Origin: an uncultured Prochlorococcus sp.
Lineage (GTDB): Bacteria > Cyanobacteriota > Cyanobacteriia > PCC-6307 > Cyanobiaceae
Length of the DNA stretch: 64,000 nt
NCBI GenBank assembly: GCA_902573565.1
Contig: CACGKI010000007.1
Span: 1 to 64,000, forward strand
Direction: 5' to 3'
Shown: positions 1 to 10,322 of the stretch, one piece after another
Layout: the number at the start of each line of letters is the position of its first letter
How positions within the stretch are numbered: the first letter of the stretch is position 1
Translations under genes and position numbers: made by a program
The notes under the pieces: model-generated
What the model was told of the DNA's origin: nothing
Seen by the model: only the letters and a program-made list of their open reading frames with translations
The model's database searches: none

Positions 1-390
<390 letters not shown>

Positions 391-469
391 CTTTATAGTG
401 CAGTTTTAAGAGAGTCCATGTTTTTATAGATACTCAGTTTTTTTCAATATAATTAAAAAAAACTACAGT

Positions 470-2365
470 ATGTGTGGAATAGTTGCTGTTACTGGTTATA
501 AAAAAGCCCTACCTATATTGCTTAATGGTTTAGAAAAACTTGAGTATCGAGGTTACGACTCCGCTGGTATTGCGATAATAAATTCTGAAACAAAAACCAT
601 CTCGTGTAATAAAGCGAAGGGAAAACTTACAAATTTAATACAAGACCTTGATGATAAGAATATTACAGGCACTGTTGGTATAGGTCATACTCGTTGGGCA
701 ACTCATGGAAAACCTGAAGTCAAAAATGCTCATCCTCATATAGACAGTTCAGGGAAAATAGCAGTTGTTCAAAATGGCATTATTGAAAATTTTCAAGAAT
801 TAAAAAATAAACTTGAAAAAGAGGGTATTATTTTCACTTCTGATACTGATACCGAAGTCATTCCTCATTTAATTCAAAGAGAATTAAATACATTAAGTAA
901 ACTTAACCTTGAGAGTAATGGTTCAACATTATTAGTAGCAGTAAGAAATGTAATATCTGATTTAGAAGGATCTTATGCCTTGGCAATTTTATGGTCTGGT
1001 GCTCCAACGTCTCTGGTAGTTGCAAGAAGAAAAGCACCTTTAATTATTGGTTTAGGCGAAGGAGAATTTATATGTGCAAGTGATACTCCAGCCATTGCAA
1101 ACTTTACAAACATTATTTTACCAATGGAAGATGATGAAATAGCTTTGATAAATCCTCTTGGAATAGAAATATATGACTCAAATAATGAAAGACAATATCG
1201 CAATCCAGTTTCTTTAAAAGTTTCTGATCAAATAATAGATAAGATGCATTTCAAACATTACATGTTGAAAGAAATATATGATCAGCCTATTACTGCTAAA
1301 AATTGGTTAGAAACTTATGTAATGCAAAACGTGGAAGATGGCCAATATCAAATTAATTATCCTTTTGATACAAAGTTTTTTGATTCAATCGAGAGAATTG
1401 AAATTATTGCTTGTGGTACAAGTAAACATGCTGCAATGGTAGGTAGCTTTTTATTAGAACAATTCTCAGGAATTCCTACCAACGTATTTTATGCTAGCGA
1501 ATTTCGATATTCACCACCTCCTTTATTACCAAATACGTTAACTATTGGAGTCACTCAATCTGGAGAAACTGCGGATACGATTGCAGCTATCGATATGGAA
1601 ATTAAGAGAAGGTCGTCTATTGAAGATAAAAAATTTAAGCCAAATCTTATTGCCATAACAAATAGAAGAGAGAGCTCGATAGGAAGGCAGGTAACTAATA
1701 TTATTGATATTTGTGCAGGGATAGAAGTGGGAGTTGCCGCAACAAAAACTTTTTTTGCGCAATTACTTTCTTTTTATGGATTAGCTATAAAATTTGCGCA
1801 AATTAAAGATAGTCAAAGTCCAGACGAAATAAATAAACTAATTTTAGAACTTATAAAATTGCCTCCATTACTTGAAGAACTTTTAGAAAAACATAATCAA
1901 TCGTCAGAAAAGCTCGCACATGACTTTTTTAATATTAAAGATGTTATTTTTTTAGGAAGGGGAATAAATTATCCTATTGCTCTTGAAGGAGCTTTAAAAT
2001 TGAAAGAAATTAGTTATATTCATGCAGCAGGATATCCAGCTGGTGAAATGAAACATGGACCAATCGCTTTATTAGATAAAAAAGTACCAGTAATTTCTAT
2101 CGCCTCCCCCGGCGAAGTGTTTGATAAAGTTATCAGCAATGCTCAAGAAGCAAAAGCTAGAGATTCATATTTAATTGGAATTGCCCCTGATTGTAGTGGA
2201 ACTGAAATTTTTGATTACTTAATGCAAATTCCTGCTTCGAATGAGTGGGTGACTCCCTTACTGAACATAATTCCTTTGCAATTATTGAGTTATCATATCG
2301 CAGCTCATCGAGGACTTGATGTAGATCAACCAAGAAATTTAGCTAAAAGCGTAACTGTGGAATGA
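470..2365 (+). CDS. glmS: Glutamine--fructose-6-phosphate aminotransferase GlmS
   Basis: A 631-residue enzyme that makes glucosamine-6-phosphate from fructose-6-phosphate and glutamine, the first step toward UDP-GlcNAc for peptidoglycan and lipopolysaccharide. The N-terminus MCGIVAVTGY places the catalytic cysteine at position 2 after Met removal. The glutaminase domain has GHTRWATHG near residues 73-81. Two SIS sugar-isomerase domains follow, with an SGET motif (TQSGET) in the first and EGALKLKEI in the second. The C-terminus DQPRNLAKSVTVE is the family ending. It is slightly longer than the E. coli enzyme. No glmS ribozyme-like leader is apparent in the 79-base gap upstream. Confidence 0.97.
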   Translation: MCGIVAVTGYKKALPILLNGLEKLEYRGYDSAGIAIINSETKTISCNKAKGKLTNLIQDLDDKNITGTVGIGHTRWATHGKPEVKNAHPHIDSSGKIAVVQNGIIENFQELKNKLEKEGIIFTSDTDTEVIPHLIQRELNTLSKLNLESNGSTLLVAVRNVISDLEGSYALAILWSGAPTSLVVARRKAPLIIGLGEGEFICASDTPAIANFTNIILPMEDDEIALINPLGIEIYDSNNERQYRNPVSLKVSDQIIDKMHFKHYMLKEIYDQPITAKNWLETYVMQNVEDGQYQINYPFDTKFFDSIERIEIIACGTSKHAAMVGSFLLEQFSGIPTNVFYASEFRYSPPPLLPNTLTIGVTQSGETADTIAAIDMEIKRRSSIEDKKFKPNLIAITNRRESSIGRQVTNIIDICAGIEVGVAATKTFFAQLLSFYGLAIKFAQIKDSQSPDEINKLILELIKLPPLLEELLEKHNQSSEKLAHDFFNIKDVIFLGRGINYPIALEGALKLKEISYIHAAGYPAGEMKHGPIALLDKKVPVISIASPGEVFDKVISNAQEAKARDSYLIGIAPDCSGTEIFDYLMQIPASNEWVTPLLNIIPLQLLSYHIAAHRGLDVDQPRNLAKSVTVE

Positions 2366-2399
2366 TTAATCTTTTATAAATTATTTTTCTTCATAAAAT

Positions 2400-2939
2400 T
2401 TATAGCTCTAAAAGTCCTTTTGGGGGATCGATAATAAGAAAATTATTTTTTATATCGACTAATGGTACAATTTCCGTCACAAAAGGTATGAGAACTTTTT
2501 TCTGATTTTTAAATAGTTCAATTACAAGTAAATTATTTTTCTCATTTTCCAAATTAATAACTTTCCCAATTATTTTTAATTCATCATTTTCTAAAGTTTT
2601 GACATCCAAATTAATAAGTTCTAGCAAGTGGAATTCTTCTTTTTTTAATTTTGGGAGTTTATTGGTTTTGACAAGAATTTTGTATGTTTTAAGTTGCTCT
2701 GCTTGATTTCTAGTATTAATTCCTTGAAACTTAATAATGAAAGTTTCTTTCCCAGGTTGTTTAAAGCCAGAGATAAGTTTTATTTCTGAAGGAGATTCAT
2801 TTTCTTTTTGTAACCATCTCTTGCCTGTTTTTAAAAATCTTTCTTCAAAATCACTTAAAGATTTAACCTTTACTTGTCCATTAATTCCATGACATGATGT
2901 TATTAATCCAACAACCAACCATTGATTTTTATCTATCAT
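2400..2939 (-). CDS. rimM: Ribosome maturation factor RimM
   Basis: A 179-residue protein matching RimM, which binds ribosomal protein S19 and helps 16S rRNA head-domain maturation. The N-terminal barrel begins with [18 protein letters not shown], the usual GxIxxxHGxxGxvkV pattern. The C-terminal half is a PRC-barrel ending in [15 protein letters not shown] and [10 protein letters not shown]. It converges with glmS (34-base gap) and is divergent from ndhS (24-base gap). Confidence 0.92.
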   Translation of the reverse strand: MIDKNQWLVVGLITSCHGINGQVKVKSLSDFEERFLKTGKRWLQKENESPSEIKLISGFKQPGKETFIIKFQGINTRNQAEQLKTYKILVKTNKLPKLKKEEFHLLELINLDVKTLENDELKIIGKVINLENEKNNLLVIELFKNQKKVLIPFVTEIVPLVDIKNNFLIIDPPKGLLEL

Positions 2940-2963
2940 ATATTGTATTAATAAAATTGTTTA

Positions 2964-3149
2964 ATGGAATTATCGACTAAGCCAATACTCCCCGGATCTT
3001 TTGTTCTTGTAAAAGATACTAACTCTATATATAGAGGATATAAAGGATTCGTACAGAGAGTTACAAAAAAAACAGCAGCTGTTCTGTTCGAAGGAGGTAA
3101 TTGGGATAAACTCATTACTTTTCAGCTAACTAATTTAGAAATTGTATAA
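2964..3149 (+). CDS. ndhS: NDH-1 subunit NdhS (SH3-like, DUF3252)
   Basis: A 61-residue protein with the conserved cyanobacterial pattern PGSFVLVKD, YRGYKGFVQRV and AAVLFEGGNWDKLITF. This is the DUF3252/NdhS family. NdhS is an SH3-like peripheral subunit of the photosynthetic NDH-1 complex that helps dock ferredoxin for cyclic electron flow. The length fits the family. The gene is divergent from rimM and converges with rnc, whose stop codon lies 3 bases away. The assignment rests on recognising the family pattern and has not been aligned. Confidence 0.85.
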   Translation: MELSTKPILPGSFVLVKDTNSIYRGYKGFVQRVTKKTAAVLFEGGNWDKLITFQLTNLEIV

Positions 3150-3152
3150 AAA

Positions 3153-3902
3153 TTAGATTTTTCCTATAGTTATCAACTTTTCTATAAAAATTCTAGCTGC
3201 ACTAGTTTCAGCTTGTTTATGGGATTTGCCATAGGCAGAAGATTCTTTCGACCCTTCAATATACATATCGCAAGAAAATCTTTTTGGGTCACCATTTTCT
3301 GTAGAGACTTCTGTTATTTTATAAACTGGCAAACCATAACCTTCACTTTGACACCATTCTTGTATTACTGTCTTAGATTTAAATTTATATGGAGCTTTTA
3401 AAAAAATTTCTGCATCTTCTTCCCAAATATTATCTAACCATAAATTAACTTCCTGAATTGAATTAAAGCATTTATAAAGGGCGCCGATTAAAGCCTCAGT
3501 AGCTTCGCCAATAATAGTCTTTTTAGAATTTTTATCACCGAGTGCTTTGGGCCCTCTAATTATTAATTTCTCTATGCCAATTTTTTCTCCTAATTTAGTT
3601 AACCATTCATCACTTACAATTTGTGCTCTTAGCTCTGATCTTTCTCCTACATTCATGTGAGGATATTTTTTTTCGATAAAATCAGAGGCAGCTAATCTGA
3701 GTACTGCATCTCCGAAGAATTCTAATTTTTCATAATTAATTATCTTATCGTTTGAGGAATGTGTTAGTGCTTGATGAAAATTATGAATCATAGAAATATT
3801 TTGTGTCTGAATCATTTCAGAAAATCGTGTTGATTTTATTTCTAATGAATTTAAAAAAGAAATTATCTGAATAATTCTTTTTTCTTGAATTATGATCTTC
3901 AT
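3153..3902 (-). CDS. rnc: Ribonuclease III
   Basis: A 249-residue double-strand-specific endoribonuclease. The RNase III signature is clear (KLEFFGDAVLRLAASDF near residues 59-75) and supplies the catalytic acidic residues. A second acidic motif, GEATEALIGALY, follows near residue 133. The C-terminal part, from about residue 175 (KTVIQEWCQ) to HKQAETSAARIFIEKL, is the double-stranded RNA-binding domain. The gene lies directly downstream of rnpB on the same strand, with 25 bases between the RNA 3' end and the ATG, so both RNA-processing genes may share transcription. Confidence 0.95.
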   Translation of the reverse strand: MKIIIQEKRIIQIISFLNSLEIKSTRFSEMIQTQNISMIHNFHQALTHSSNDKIINYEKLEFFGDAVLRLAASDFIEKKYPHMNVGERSELRAQIVSDEWLTKLGEKIGIEKLIIRGPKALGDKNSKKTIIGEATEALIGALYKCFNSIQEVNLWLDNIWEEDAEIFLKAPYKFKSKTVIQEWCQSEGYGLPVYKITEVSTENGDPKRFSCDMYIEGSKESSAYGKSHKQAETSAARIFIEKLITIGKI

Positions 3903-3927
3903 ATGATTTATGTAATCACAAGAATTA

Positions 3928-4303
3928 GAAAGCAGGTCATAAGCCGGGTTCTGTTCATCTTTGAAAGATGGGCAATCATCTATCTAGGACTGGAATTACT
4001 TCACAGTCTCAAGCGGCTCTTCTAAGTAGATTATGTAATGGTCATAAATCTACTAAGCCTTGCTCCCAGCCGGGGTTTACCTAGCCAACACTTCTCAATG
4101 TTGCTGGTGCGCTCTTACCGCACCCTTGCACCCTTGCCATACAAAAATGTATTAGGCGGTATGTTTCTGTGGCACTATCCTCACGGTTACCCGCACTGGG
4201 AATTACCCAGCAAGCCTGACCATATGGGAGCCCGGACTTTCCTCAAAAAAGTTTTATTTTGGAAACAAAACAAAACTTTTTTGCGATTGCCTCTCCTGCT
4301 TTC
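3928..4303 (-). ncRNA. rnpB: RNase P RNA (rnpB)
   Basis: The catalytic RNA that matures tRNA 5' ends. Read on the minus strand, the 5' part contains GAGGAAAGTCCGGGCTCC (complement of 4228-4246) and the 3' part contains the conserved GAACAGAACCCGGCTTA (complement near 3941-3958). The ends were placed at the P1 helix: GAAAGCAGG (complement of 4295-4303) pairs perfectly with CCTGCTTTC (complement of 3928-3936). This gives about 376 nt, a normal cyanobacterial length. A possible -10 TATGCT lies just upstream. The end positions are accurate only to a few bases. Confidence 0.95.
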
Positions 4304-4341
4304 ATCTAGCATAGTGCTAATTAGTTCAAAAATCATCTATT

Positions 4342-4415
<74 letters not shown>

Positions 4416-4493
4416 TTTAAGTAATAAACTATATGTAGTATGTGTGCAAAGTTGCCACTCTCTAGCTAGCGTGTATATAGTAATAAATCTTTT

Positions 4494-4826
4494 ATGGCTA
4501 AGCTGCATGATATGCGTTTAAAGCTATTAATTCAACAAGAGCATGAACGTATCTCTAAATCCCAACCAAATGATTTAGATCTTTCAATAGTTCAAGCAAG
4601 ATGCTTATGTTGGCTGACTTTACTGGCAGAGGCTCACGAAGACCAAGCAAATGATGCTGAAAAAAGAGGAGATGCCGAACAAGCAATGGGATGGTTTGCT
4701 GATTCTATGAGATTAAGAGATGTTATCAATTTAGTTACTAGTATTGAAATACCTTTGCCGGATAGTCCAGATTCACTTGATGAAAATGACGAATTATTGG
4801 ACGGCCCTACAATTTCTCCCAAATAG
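4494..4826 (+). CDS. Conserved hypothetical protein
   Basis: A 110-residue protein I do not recognise as a characterised family. It is soluble and acidic, with predicted helices (HDMRLKLLIQQEHERI and a central segment rich in Ala, Glu and Asp). The C-terminal tail PDSPDSLDENDELLDGP is disordered-looking. It lies 79 bases after tRNA-Arg and 31 bases before another small conserved gene on the same strand, so the two may be cotranscribed. A two-helix adaptor-like fold is possible, but no function can be assigned. Confidence 0.75.
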   Translation: MAKLHDMRLKLLIQQEHERISKSQPNDLDLSIVQARCLCWLTLLAEAHEDQANDAEKRGDAEQAMGWFADSMRLRDVINLVTSIEIPLPDSPDSLDENDELLDGPTISPK

Positions 4827-4857
4827 TGAGATGATGTAATAAGAGTTACTTTATCTT

Positions 4858-5313
4858 TTGTCTGAAGAACAATGTCAGTGTGCAGATTGTCAGAGATTTT
4901 ATAAAGAGCATGATCGTCTGATTAGACAATTTCCCACTTTTAAGCAGCAACAAGAATTGAATTGGGCATCAATTCAATCATTCAGAACCCTTTGTAGTAA
5001 AGCTATTAATGAATTGCAAAGACAATTAACTGAAAGAGAATCCCAAGAAGATAGAAATACTGATGAAGCATGTATTTCTGATACAGAAATTTCTGAAGCT
5101 TTAGATGATCTTGAAAATGTTAATGCTTATCTCTATTCAATTGAAGCACTAATGGAAAAAATTTTTGAAACAAAAATTTCAAACAATATTGAATCAAAGT
5201 TTAAAGAAATTGCAAACGAATTAGCACCAGATCCATTAAATGTGGATAGATTAATTTTGAATAGATTATTCCATCAAACTCCAGATTTTCCTGATAAGAA
5301 AAATATTAACTAG
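4858..5313 (+). CDS. Conserved hypothetical protein with N-terminal cysteine cluster
   Basis: A 151-residue protein starting at TTG. The N-terminus, MSEEQCQCADCQRFYKEHD, has three closely spaced cysteines (CxCxxC), possibly metal-binding. The rest is predicted helical with long Gln/Glu-rich stretches. No family is recognised. It follows the preceding small gene by 31 bases. Its last 8 bases overlap the end of the convergent glgP gene. The TTG start is supported by the lack of a nearby in-frame ATG and by the cysteine motif right after it. Confidence 0.75.
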   Translation: MSEEQCQCADCQRFYKEHDRLIRQFPTFKQQQELNWASIQSFRTLCSKAINELQRQLTERESQEDRNTDEACISDTEISEALDDLENVNAYLYSIEALMEKIFETKISNNIESKFKEIANELAPDPLNVDRLILNRLFHQTPDFPDKKNIN

Positions 5314-7870
5314 TTAATTCTTCCACATCACAAGTTATCTCTACGGGCATTGGTGATACTTTCCAGATCGAATTACAGTACTCTCTAATAGATCTATCTG
5401 ATGAAAAATATCCTGATCTTGCTGTATTTAATAATGCCATTTTGTTCCAGGATTTTTTATTATTCCAACATTTACTGACTTCATCTTGTTTATTTAGATA
5501 GTCTTCGAAGTCAGCCATCACAAAGAATGGGTCATGTCCAGTCAAGCTATTTAATAAAGGTTTAAATAATTCTTTATCCCCATTGCTAAAATGCCCAATT
5601 TCTATTAGTTGGATGACTTCATTTAGTTCTGGACATTGATCGATAAAAGCTTTAGGGGAGTAATTATTATTTTTTAAGTTCATAATTTCACTTTCTGTTT
5701 TTCCAAAAAGAAAGAAATTCTCTTTTTTTACGAGATCTCTTAATTCAACATTAGCTCCATCTAAGGTCCCAATAGTCAATGCACCATTCATAGCGAACTT
5801 CATATTCCCAGTCCCAGAAGCTTCTTTCCCTGCAGTTGAAATTTGTTCAGATAGATCTGTTGCTGGATAAACTATTTCTCCAAGCTTTACATTATAGTCC
5901 GGTAAAAAAACAACTCTTAATAGACCTTCCATATCTGGATCAGAATTAACTACATCAGCGATTCCATTAATGAATCGAATCATTAGCTTTGCCATAAAGT
6001 AACCTGGTGCAGCTTTACCTCCGAATATTATTGTTCTTGGGACTTCATAATTGTTTGTACCATTTTTAATCCTTAGATATTGAGCAATTATTTGAAGGGC
6101 GTTTAAATGTTGCCTTTTATATTGATGAATTCTTTTGACTTGAACGTCAAATAAACTTGATGGATCTACAAGTATTCCAGTTTTTGAATGGATAAAACTA
6201 GCTAATTTTCTTTTGCCATTTAATTTAGTATCTTCAAATTTTTGTAAAAAATTGTTATCGTCTTTTTTTCCTTCTAAGTTCTTGAGAAGTTCCATATTTG
6301 TTATCCAATCAGGACCAACTTCTTCTTCAAGAAGGTTAGATAATGATGGATTAGACAAAGCAACCCATCTCCTAGGAGTAACCCCATTAGTTACATTTGT
6401 AAATTTTTCAGGCCATAGTTCTGCGAATTCAGGAAGAAGTTGTCTTTTTATTAGATCTGAGTGAAGAGCAGCCACACCATTTATATGATGTGCACCAATT
6501 GTAGCCAAGTGAGCCATTCTTACTGATTTAGAACCTTCCTCATCAATTATTGAGAGTTTTTCTAGGATTTTGTCATCACCGGGATAACGTAGTCTCAATT
6601 GTTGTAAAAATCGCCAATTAATTTCATAAATAATTTCTAGATGCCTAGGAAGGAGATCATTAAATAAACTTAAATCCCATTTCTCTAAAGCTTCTGGAAG
6701 CAACGTGTGGTTTGTGTAAGCAACTGAAGAGGTTGTAATGTTCCAAGCTTTATCCCAACCTATTTGATATTGATCAATAAGAAGTCTCATTAATTCTGCT
6801 ACTGCTATAGCAGGATGAGTATCGTTTAATTGAACAGTCCAATGTTTAGGAAATTCTGTAATTGGTATTGATCTTTTTTCAAGGCTTCTCAACATGTCTT
6901 GAAGAGAACAACTCACAAAAAAGTGTTGTTGTTTAAGTCTTAATCTTCTACCTTCATCAGTTCCATCATTGGGATATAAAACTTTTGAAAGAGTTTCAGA
7001 CGCAACTTTTTCTTCTACTGCTCCATAGTAATCACCAATGTTGAAGGCATAAAAGTCAAAACTTTCTGTTGCATCAGCTCTCCATAATCTCAATCTGTCA
7101 CAAGTGTTGACTCTATATCCCAAGACTGGAACATCATGAGGGACTCCAATAGCATGTTCAGAAGGTATCCATCTTGATCTGTAATTTCCTTTATCATCTC
7201 TATAACTTTCTGTTCTACCTCCAAAACCAACGAAACATGACTCGTCAGGTTGCGGCAGTTCCCAAGGCCATCCACCTTTTAACCATTTATCAGTTACTTC
7301 AACTTGCCAACCATCTCTAATAAGCTGGTTGAAAATACCAAATTCGTAGCGAATACCATAGCCAACTGCTGGAACTTGAAGAGATGCTAATGATTCCATG
7401 TAACATGCAGCAAGTCTGCCAAGTCCTCCATTACCAAGCCCAGGCTCTTCCTCTACTTCAAGAATTGTTGATAAAGATTCAATACCAAATCTTTTTAGAG
7501 CATCTTCCGCTTCTTGAGTTATGCCAAGATTGAGGAGGTTATTACTTAATTGAGGACCTATTAAAAATTCTGCAGATAAGTAAGCTACAGTTTTTTGTGG
7601 TTTTTTTCTTATGACCTCTTGGCTGGCCAAATATCTTGTCATTAGCCTATCTTTCACTGCGTAACTCAAAGCCATATATAAGTCGTGAGGACTTGCAGAG
7701 GTTGCTAACTTTCCAAGAGTGTAGAATAGATGGGCTGTCATTCCTTGAAAAACAGCATCTGAATCCATCCCAGCTTTTTCAGGATCTAAATAGCAGCCTG
7801 GTGTAGGCAAGCGCAGATCAAAGGGTTCGTTGGAATTCATTGGATTAGCCATATAACAGACAATAGCCAT
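5306..7870 (-). CDS. glgP: Glycogen phosphorylase
   Basis: An 854-residue pyridoxal-phosphate enzyme that releases glucose-1-phosphate from glycogen. Family blocks are present throughout: EEEPGLGNGGLGRLAACYMES near residues 140-160, YGIRYEFGIFNQ, TVQLNDTHPAIAVAEL, and the PLP-lysine region GKEASGTGNMKFAMNGALT in the C-terminal third. The length is normal. Start alternatives are the first Met or the Met at residues 7 and 11 (MANPMNSNEP). The start inside this short leader is undecided. It provides the degradative arm of carbon storage at night. Confidence 0.97.
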   Translation of the reverse strand: MAIVCYMANPMNSNEPFDLRLPTPGCYLDPEKAGMDSDAVFQGMTAHLFYTLGKLATSASPHDLYMALSYAVKDRLMTRYLASQEVIRKKPQKTVAYLSAEFLIGPQLSNNLLNLGITQEAEDALKRFGIESLSTILEVEEEPGLGNGGLGRLAACYMESLASLQVPAVGYGIRYEFGIFNQLIRDGWQVEVTDKWLKGGWPWELPQPDESCFVGFGGRTESYRDDKGNYRSRWIPSEHAIGVPHDVPVLGYRVNTCDRLRLWRADATESFDFYAFNIGDYYGAVEEKVASETLSKVLYPNDGTDEGRRLRLKQQHFFVSCSLQDMLRSLEKRSIPITEFPKHWTVQLNDTHPAIAVAELMRLLIDQYQIGWDKAWNITTSSVAYTNHTLLPEALEKWDLSLFNDLLPRHLEIIYEINWRFLQQLRLRYPGDDKILEKLSIIDEEGSKSVRMAHLATIGAHHINGVAALHSDLIKRQLLPEFAELWPEKFTNVTNGVTPRRWVALSNPSLSNLLEEEVGPDWITNMELLKNLEGKKDDNNFLQKFEDTKLNGKRKLASFIHSKTGILVDPSSLFDVQVKRIHQYKRQHLNALQIIAQYLRIKNGTNNYEVPRTIIFGGKAAPGYFMAKLMIRFINGIADVVNSDPDMEGLLRVVFLPDYNVKLGEIVYPATDLSEQISTAGKEASGTGNMKFAMNGALTIGTLDGANVELRDLVKKENFFLFGKTESEIMNLKNNNYSPKAFIDQCPELNEVIQLIEIGHFSNGDKELFKPLLNSLTGHDPFFVMADFEDYLNKQDEVSKCWNNKKSWNKMALLNTARSGYFSSDRSIREYCNSIWKVSPMPVEITCDVEELTS

Positions 7871-8002
7871 TTTTAAGAAAATTTCTTTGTTGTAACTTCA
7901 GATCCACACTTGTTGAGTATTTTTGCTTTTTTCTTACATATTTCTTAAAGTGGGCCCTCAATAAACTATCTTCCAATTAGGTAGTTTATTTTTTACACTT
8001 AA

Positions 8003-9370
8003 ATGTACTCTTTACTTGCTGAATTAAGTGCACATGATTTAGAAGTTGCTGAAACTTTGATCGGAGTTATAAGATTTTTATTGATCTTTTTAGCAGCAAG
8101 AGCATTAGCAGAAGTATTAGTAAGACTTAGTTTGCCAACGATTGTAGGTGAGCTTCTTGCAGGGGTTGTAATAGGAGCATCAGGATTCCATTTATTGATA
8201 CCGCCTTCAGCTGGAACCGAATTAAATCAAGGACTTGTAAATGTAATTAGTTCATTAGCGTCAATCCCCCCAGAAGCAGTACCTGATGTTTATTTCGAAA
8301 GCTTTCCCTCGCTCCAAGCAGTAGCAACACTTGGTTTATATGCACTTTTATTTTTAACAGGCTTAGAAAGTGAGTTAGAAGAATTAGTAGCTGTCGGTGC
8401 TCAGGCTTTTACCGTTGCTATGGCTGGAGTAATTTTACCGTTTGCGTTTGGAACTCTTGGATTAATGTTTATTTTCCAAGTAGATCTTATTCCAGCAGTT
8501 TTCGCTGGAGCATCCATGACAGCCACAAGTATAGGAATTACTGCAAGTGTTTTCGGTGAATTGGGATATTTGAAAACTAGAGAAGGACAGATTGTTATTG
8601 GTGCAGCAGTGTTAGACGATATTTTGGGAATTGTTATTCTGGCAGTTGTAGTCGCCCTTGCAGCCGGAGGTACTTTAGAAATTGCTCCTATTGTTAAATT
8701 AGTTGCAGCAGCTGTAGTGTTTGTTATTGCTGCTATTGCATTAAGTAGAACAGCTGCTCCAGGTTTTGATTGGTTATTAGATAGATTAAAGGCTCCTGGA
8801 GCCGTGGTGGTAGCTTCTTTTGTGATACTTGTATTGTGTTGTTTCGTGGCAACAGCCATTGGATTGGAAGCAGCTTTAGGGGCTTTTGCAGCTGGATTGA
8901 TTCTTAGTAGTTCTAAAAATAATCATGCAATACAACAATCTGTTTTACCTTTAGTTTCCTTATTTGCAACTATTTTCTTTGTATTAGTTGGAGCTGGAAT
9001 GGATTTATCTGTTATTAATCCACTTGATCCAACAAGCAGATCAGCTCTTGTAGTTGCAGGATTTTTATTAGTTGTTGCGATTATTGGAAAAATTGCAGCC
9101 GGATGGGTATTTTCAAGTGATAAACCTACAAATAGATTAGTTGTAGGCTTGGGTATGATGCCTAGAGGAGAGGTTGGTTTAATTTTTCTTGGGCTAGGAA
9201 CAAGCGCTAAGTTATTAACTCCTTCTCTTGAAGCAGCTATTTTATTAATGGTTATAGGAACTACATTTCTTGCACCTGTACTCTTAAGAATTGTTCTAAA
9301 AGATAAGCCCCCAAATGATGGCAATAAAATTTCAGATGATGTTGCAGCTGATCCTGTGGGTCTTCTTTAG
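8003..9370 (+). CDS. CPA2-family Na+(K+)/H+ antiporter
   Basis: A 455-residue membrane protein with about 11-12 hydrophobic segments and the features of the CPA2 monovalent cation/proton antiporters. It has LPTIVGELLAGVVIGASGF near the N-terminus, ASMTATSIGITASVFGELG mid-protein, and GAAVLDDILGIVILAVV, whose acidic pair is where the ion-binding aspartates sit in this family. MMPRGEVGLIFLGLGTS lies near the C-terminus. It resembles the cyanobacterial NhaS3-type proteins. The exact ion is not readable from sequence. A 43-base gap separates it from the hydrolase gene that follows. Confidence 0.9.
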   Translation: MYSLLAELSAHDLEVAETLIGVIRFLLIFLAARALAEVLVRLSLPTIVGELLAGVVIGASGFHLLIPPSAGTELNQGLVNVISSLASIPPEAVPDVYFESFPSLQAVATLGLYALLFLTGLESELEELVAVGAQAFTVAMAGVILPFAFGTLGLMFIFQVDLIPAVFAGASMTATSIGITASVFGELGYLKTREGQIVIGAAVLDDILGIVILAVVVALAAGGTLEIAPIVKLVAAAVVFVIAAIALSRTAAPGFDWLLDRLKAPGAVVVASFVILVLCCFVATAIGLEAALGAFAAGLILSSSKNNHAIQQSVLPLVSLFATIFFVLVGAGMDLSVINPLDPTSRSALVVAGFLLVVAIIGKIAAGWVFSSDKPTNRLVVGLGMMPRGEVGLIFLGLGTSAKLLTPSLEAAILLMVIGTTFLAPVLLRIVLKDKPPNDGNKISDDVAADPVGLL

Positions 9371-9413
9371 AAAATAAGTTTATTAGAATCGATTAAGATA
9401 GTAATTTCAATGA

Positions 9414-10313
9414 ATGGAAAAGTCAGCTCTTATAGAAAGTGATGTAAATTATAACTGGAATTTTTTAAATTACCCAATTCATACAGTTTCCGCTAAGCCC
9501 GAGCAAATATCAAAAGAATGTGCAATTTTATTAATCCATGGTTTTGGGGCTTCTACGGATCATTGGAGATTTAATATCCCTGTTTTGAGTACAAAATACG
9601 AAGTTCATGCGATGGACTTACTTGGTTTTGGAAAAAGTCCTAAGCCTCAAGACGTCGAATACTCAGGATCTTTATGGAAAGATCAGGTTGTCGCTTATGT
9701 AAAAGAGAAAATAAAAAAACCTACAATTGTTGTTGGAAATTCATTAGGTGGATATGCCGCATTAGCAGCTGGTGCAGAATTAAATGAGCTAAACGCAGGA
9801 GTGATCTTACTTAATGCTGCTGGATATTTTAGTGAAGAAAAAACTATCAAAAAGAATATGTTGCAAACTTCAATTGAAACAGTTGCCGGCATATTTTTGA
9901 AAAATATTGTTCTTCAACGTTTGATTTTTGAGAATATGAGAAATCCAAAAAATATTAAAAAAACTTTGAATCAAGTTTATGTTGATAAAAAAAATGTTGA
10001 TGATTTTTTAGTTGAGTCAATAAGGAAGCCTTCTCTAGATTTCGGAGCTTTTAATGTTTTTAGAAGTGTATTTAACCCATCAGGTCCTCAGGGCTTGCCG
10101 TTGGATAAGCTATTCGCAAAACTAAATGCACCATTATTACTTCTTTGGGGAGGGAAAGATCCATGGATGAACACTCCAAAAAAAAGAAATCTATATAAAA
10201 AATTTACACCAAAGAATACAAAAGAAATTATTCTTGACGCAGGACATTGTCCTCATGATGAGATACCTGAATTAGTTAATCAGCATATTTTGGATTGGGT
10301 TGATTCTCTTTAA
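9414..10313 (+). CDS. Alpha/beta-fold hydrolase
   Basis: A 299-residue protein with the alpha/beta hydrolase triad. The nucleophile elbow GNSLGGYAAL puts Ser at about 110, the acid is probably in LLLLWGGKDPWM, and His lies in DAGHCPHDEIPE near residue 278. The oxyanion-hole segment LIHGFGASTDHWRF is at residues 40-53. No signal peptide is seen. The GNSLGGY elbow resembles that of plastid and cyanobacterial chlorophyll-metabolism hydrolases, but the substrate is not determined. It sits between the antiporter and a mutarotase-like gene, 9 bases from the latter. Confidence 0.88.
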   Translation: MEKSALIESDVNYNWNFLNYPIHTVSAKPEQISKECAILLIHGFGASTDHWRFNIPVLSTKYEVHAMDLLGFGKSPKPQDVEYSGSLWKDQVVAYVKEKIKKPTIVVGNSLGGYAALAAGAELNELNAGVILLNAAGYFSEEKTIKKNMLQTSIETVAGIFLKNIVLQRLIFENMRNPKNIKKTLNQVYVDKKNVDDFLVESIRKPSLDFGAFNVFRSVFNPSGPQGLPLDKLFAKLNAPLLLLWGGKDPWMNTPKKRNLYKKFTPKNTKEIILDAGHCPHDEIPELVNQHILDWVDSL

Positions 10314-10322
10314 GTAATAATC

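Noticed and set aside
8401..8859. A 152-codon minus-strand frame within the antiporter gene
   Set aside because: Ala/Thr/Ile-rich shadow of a strongly biased membrane-protein gene, with no independent features.
8923..9324. A 133-codon minus-strand frame within the antiporter gene
   Set aside because: Same explanation: reverse reading of hydrophobic codons.
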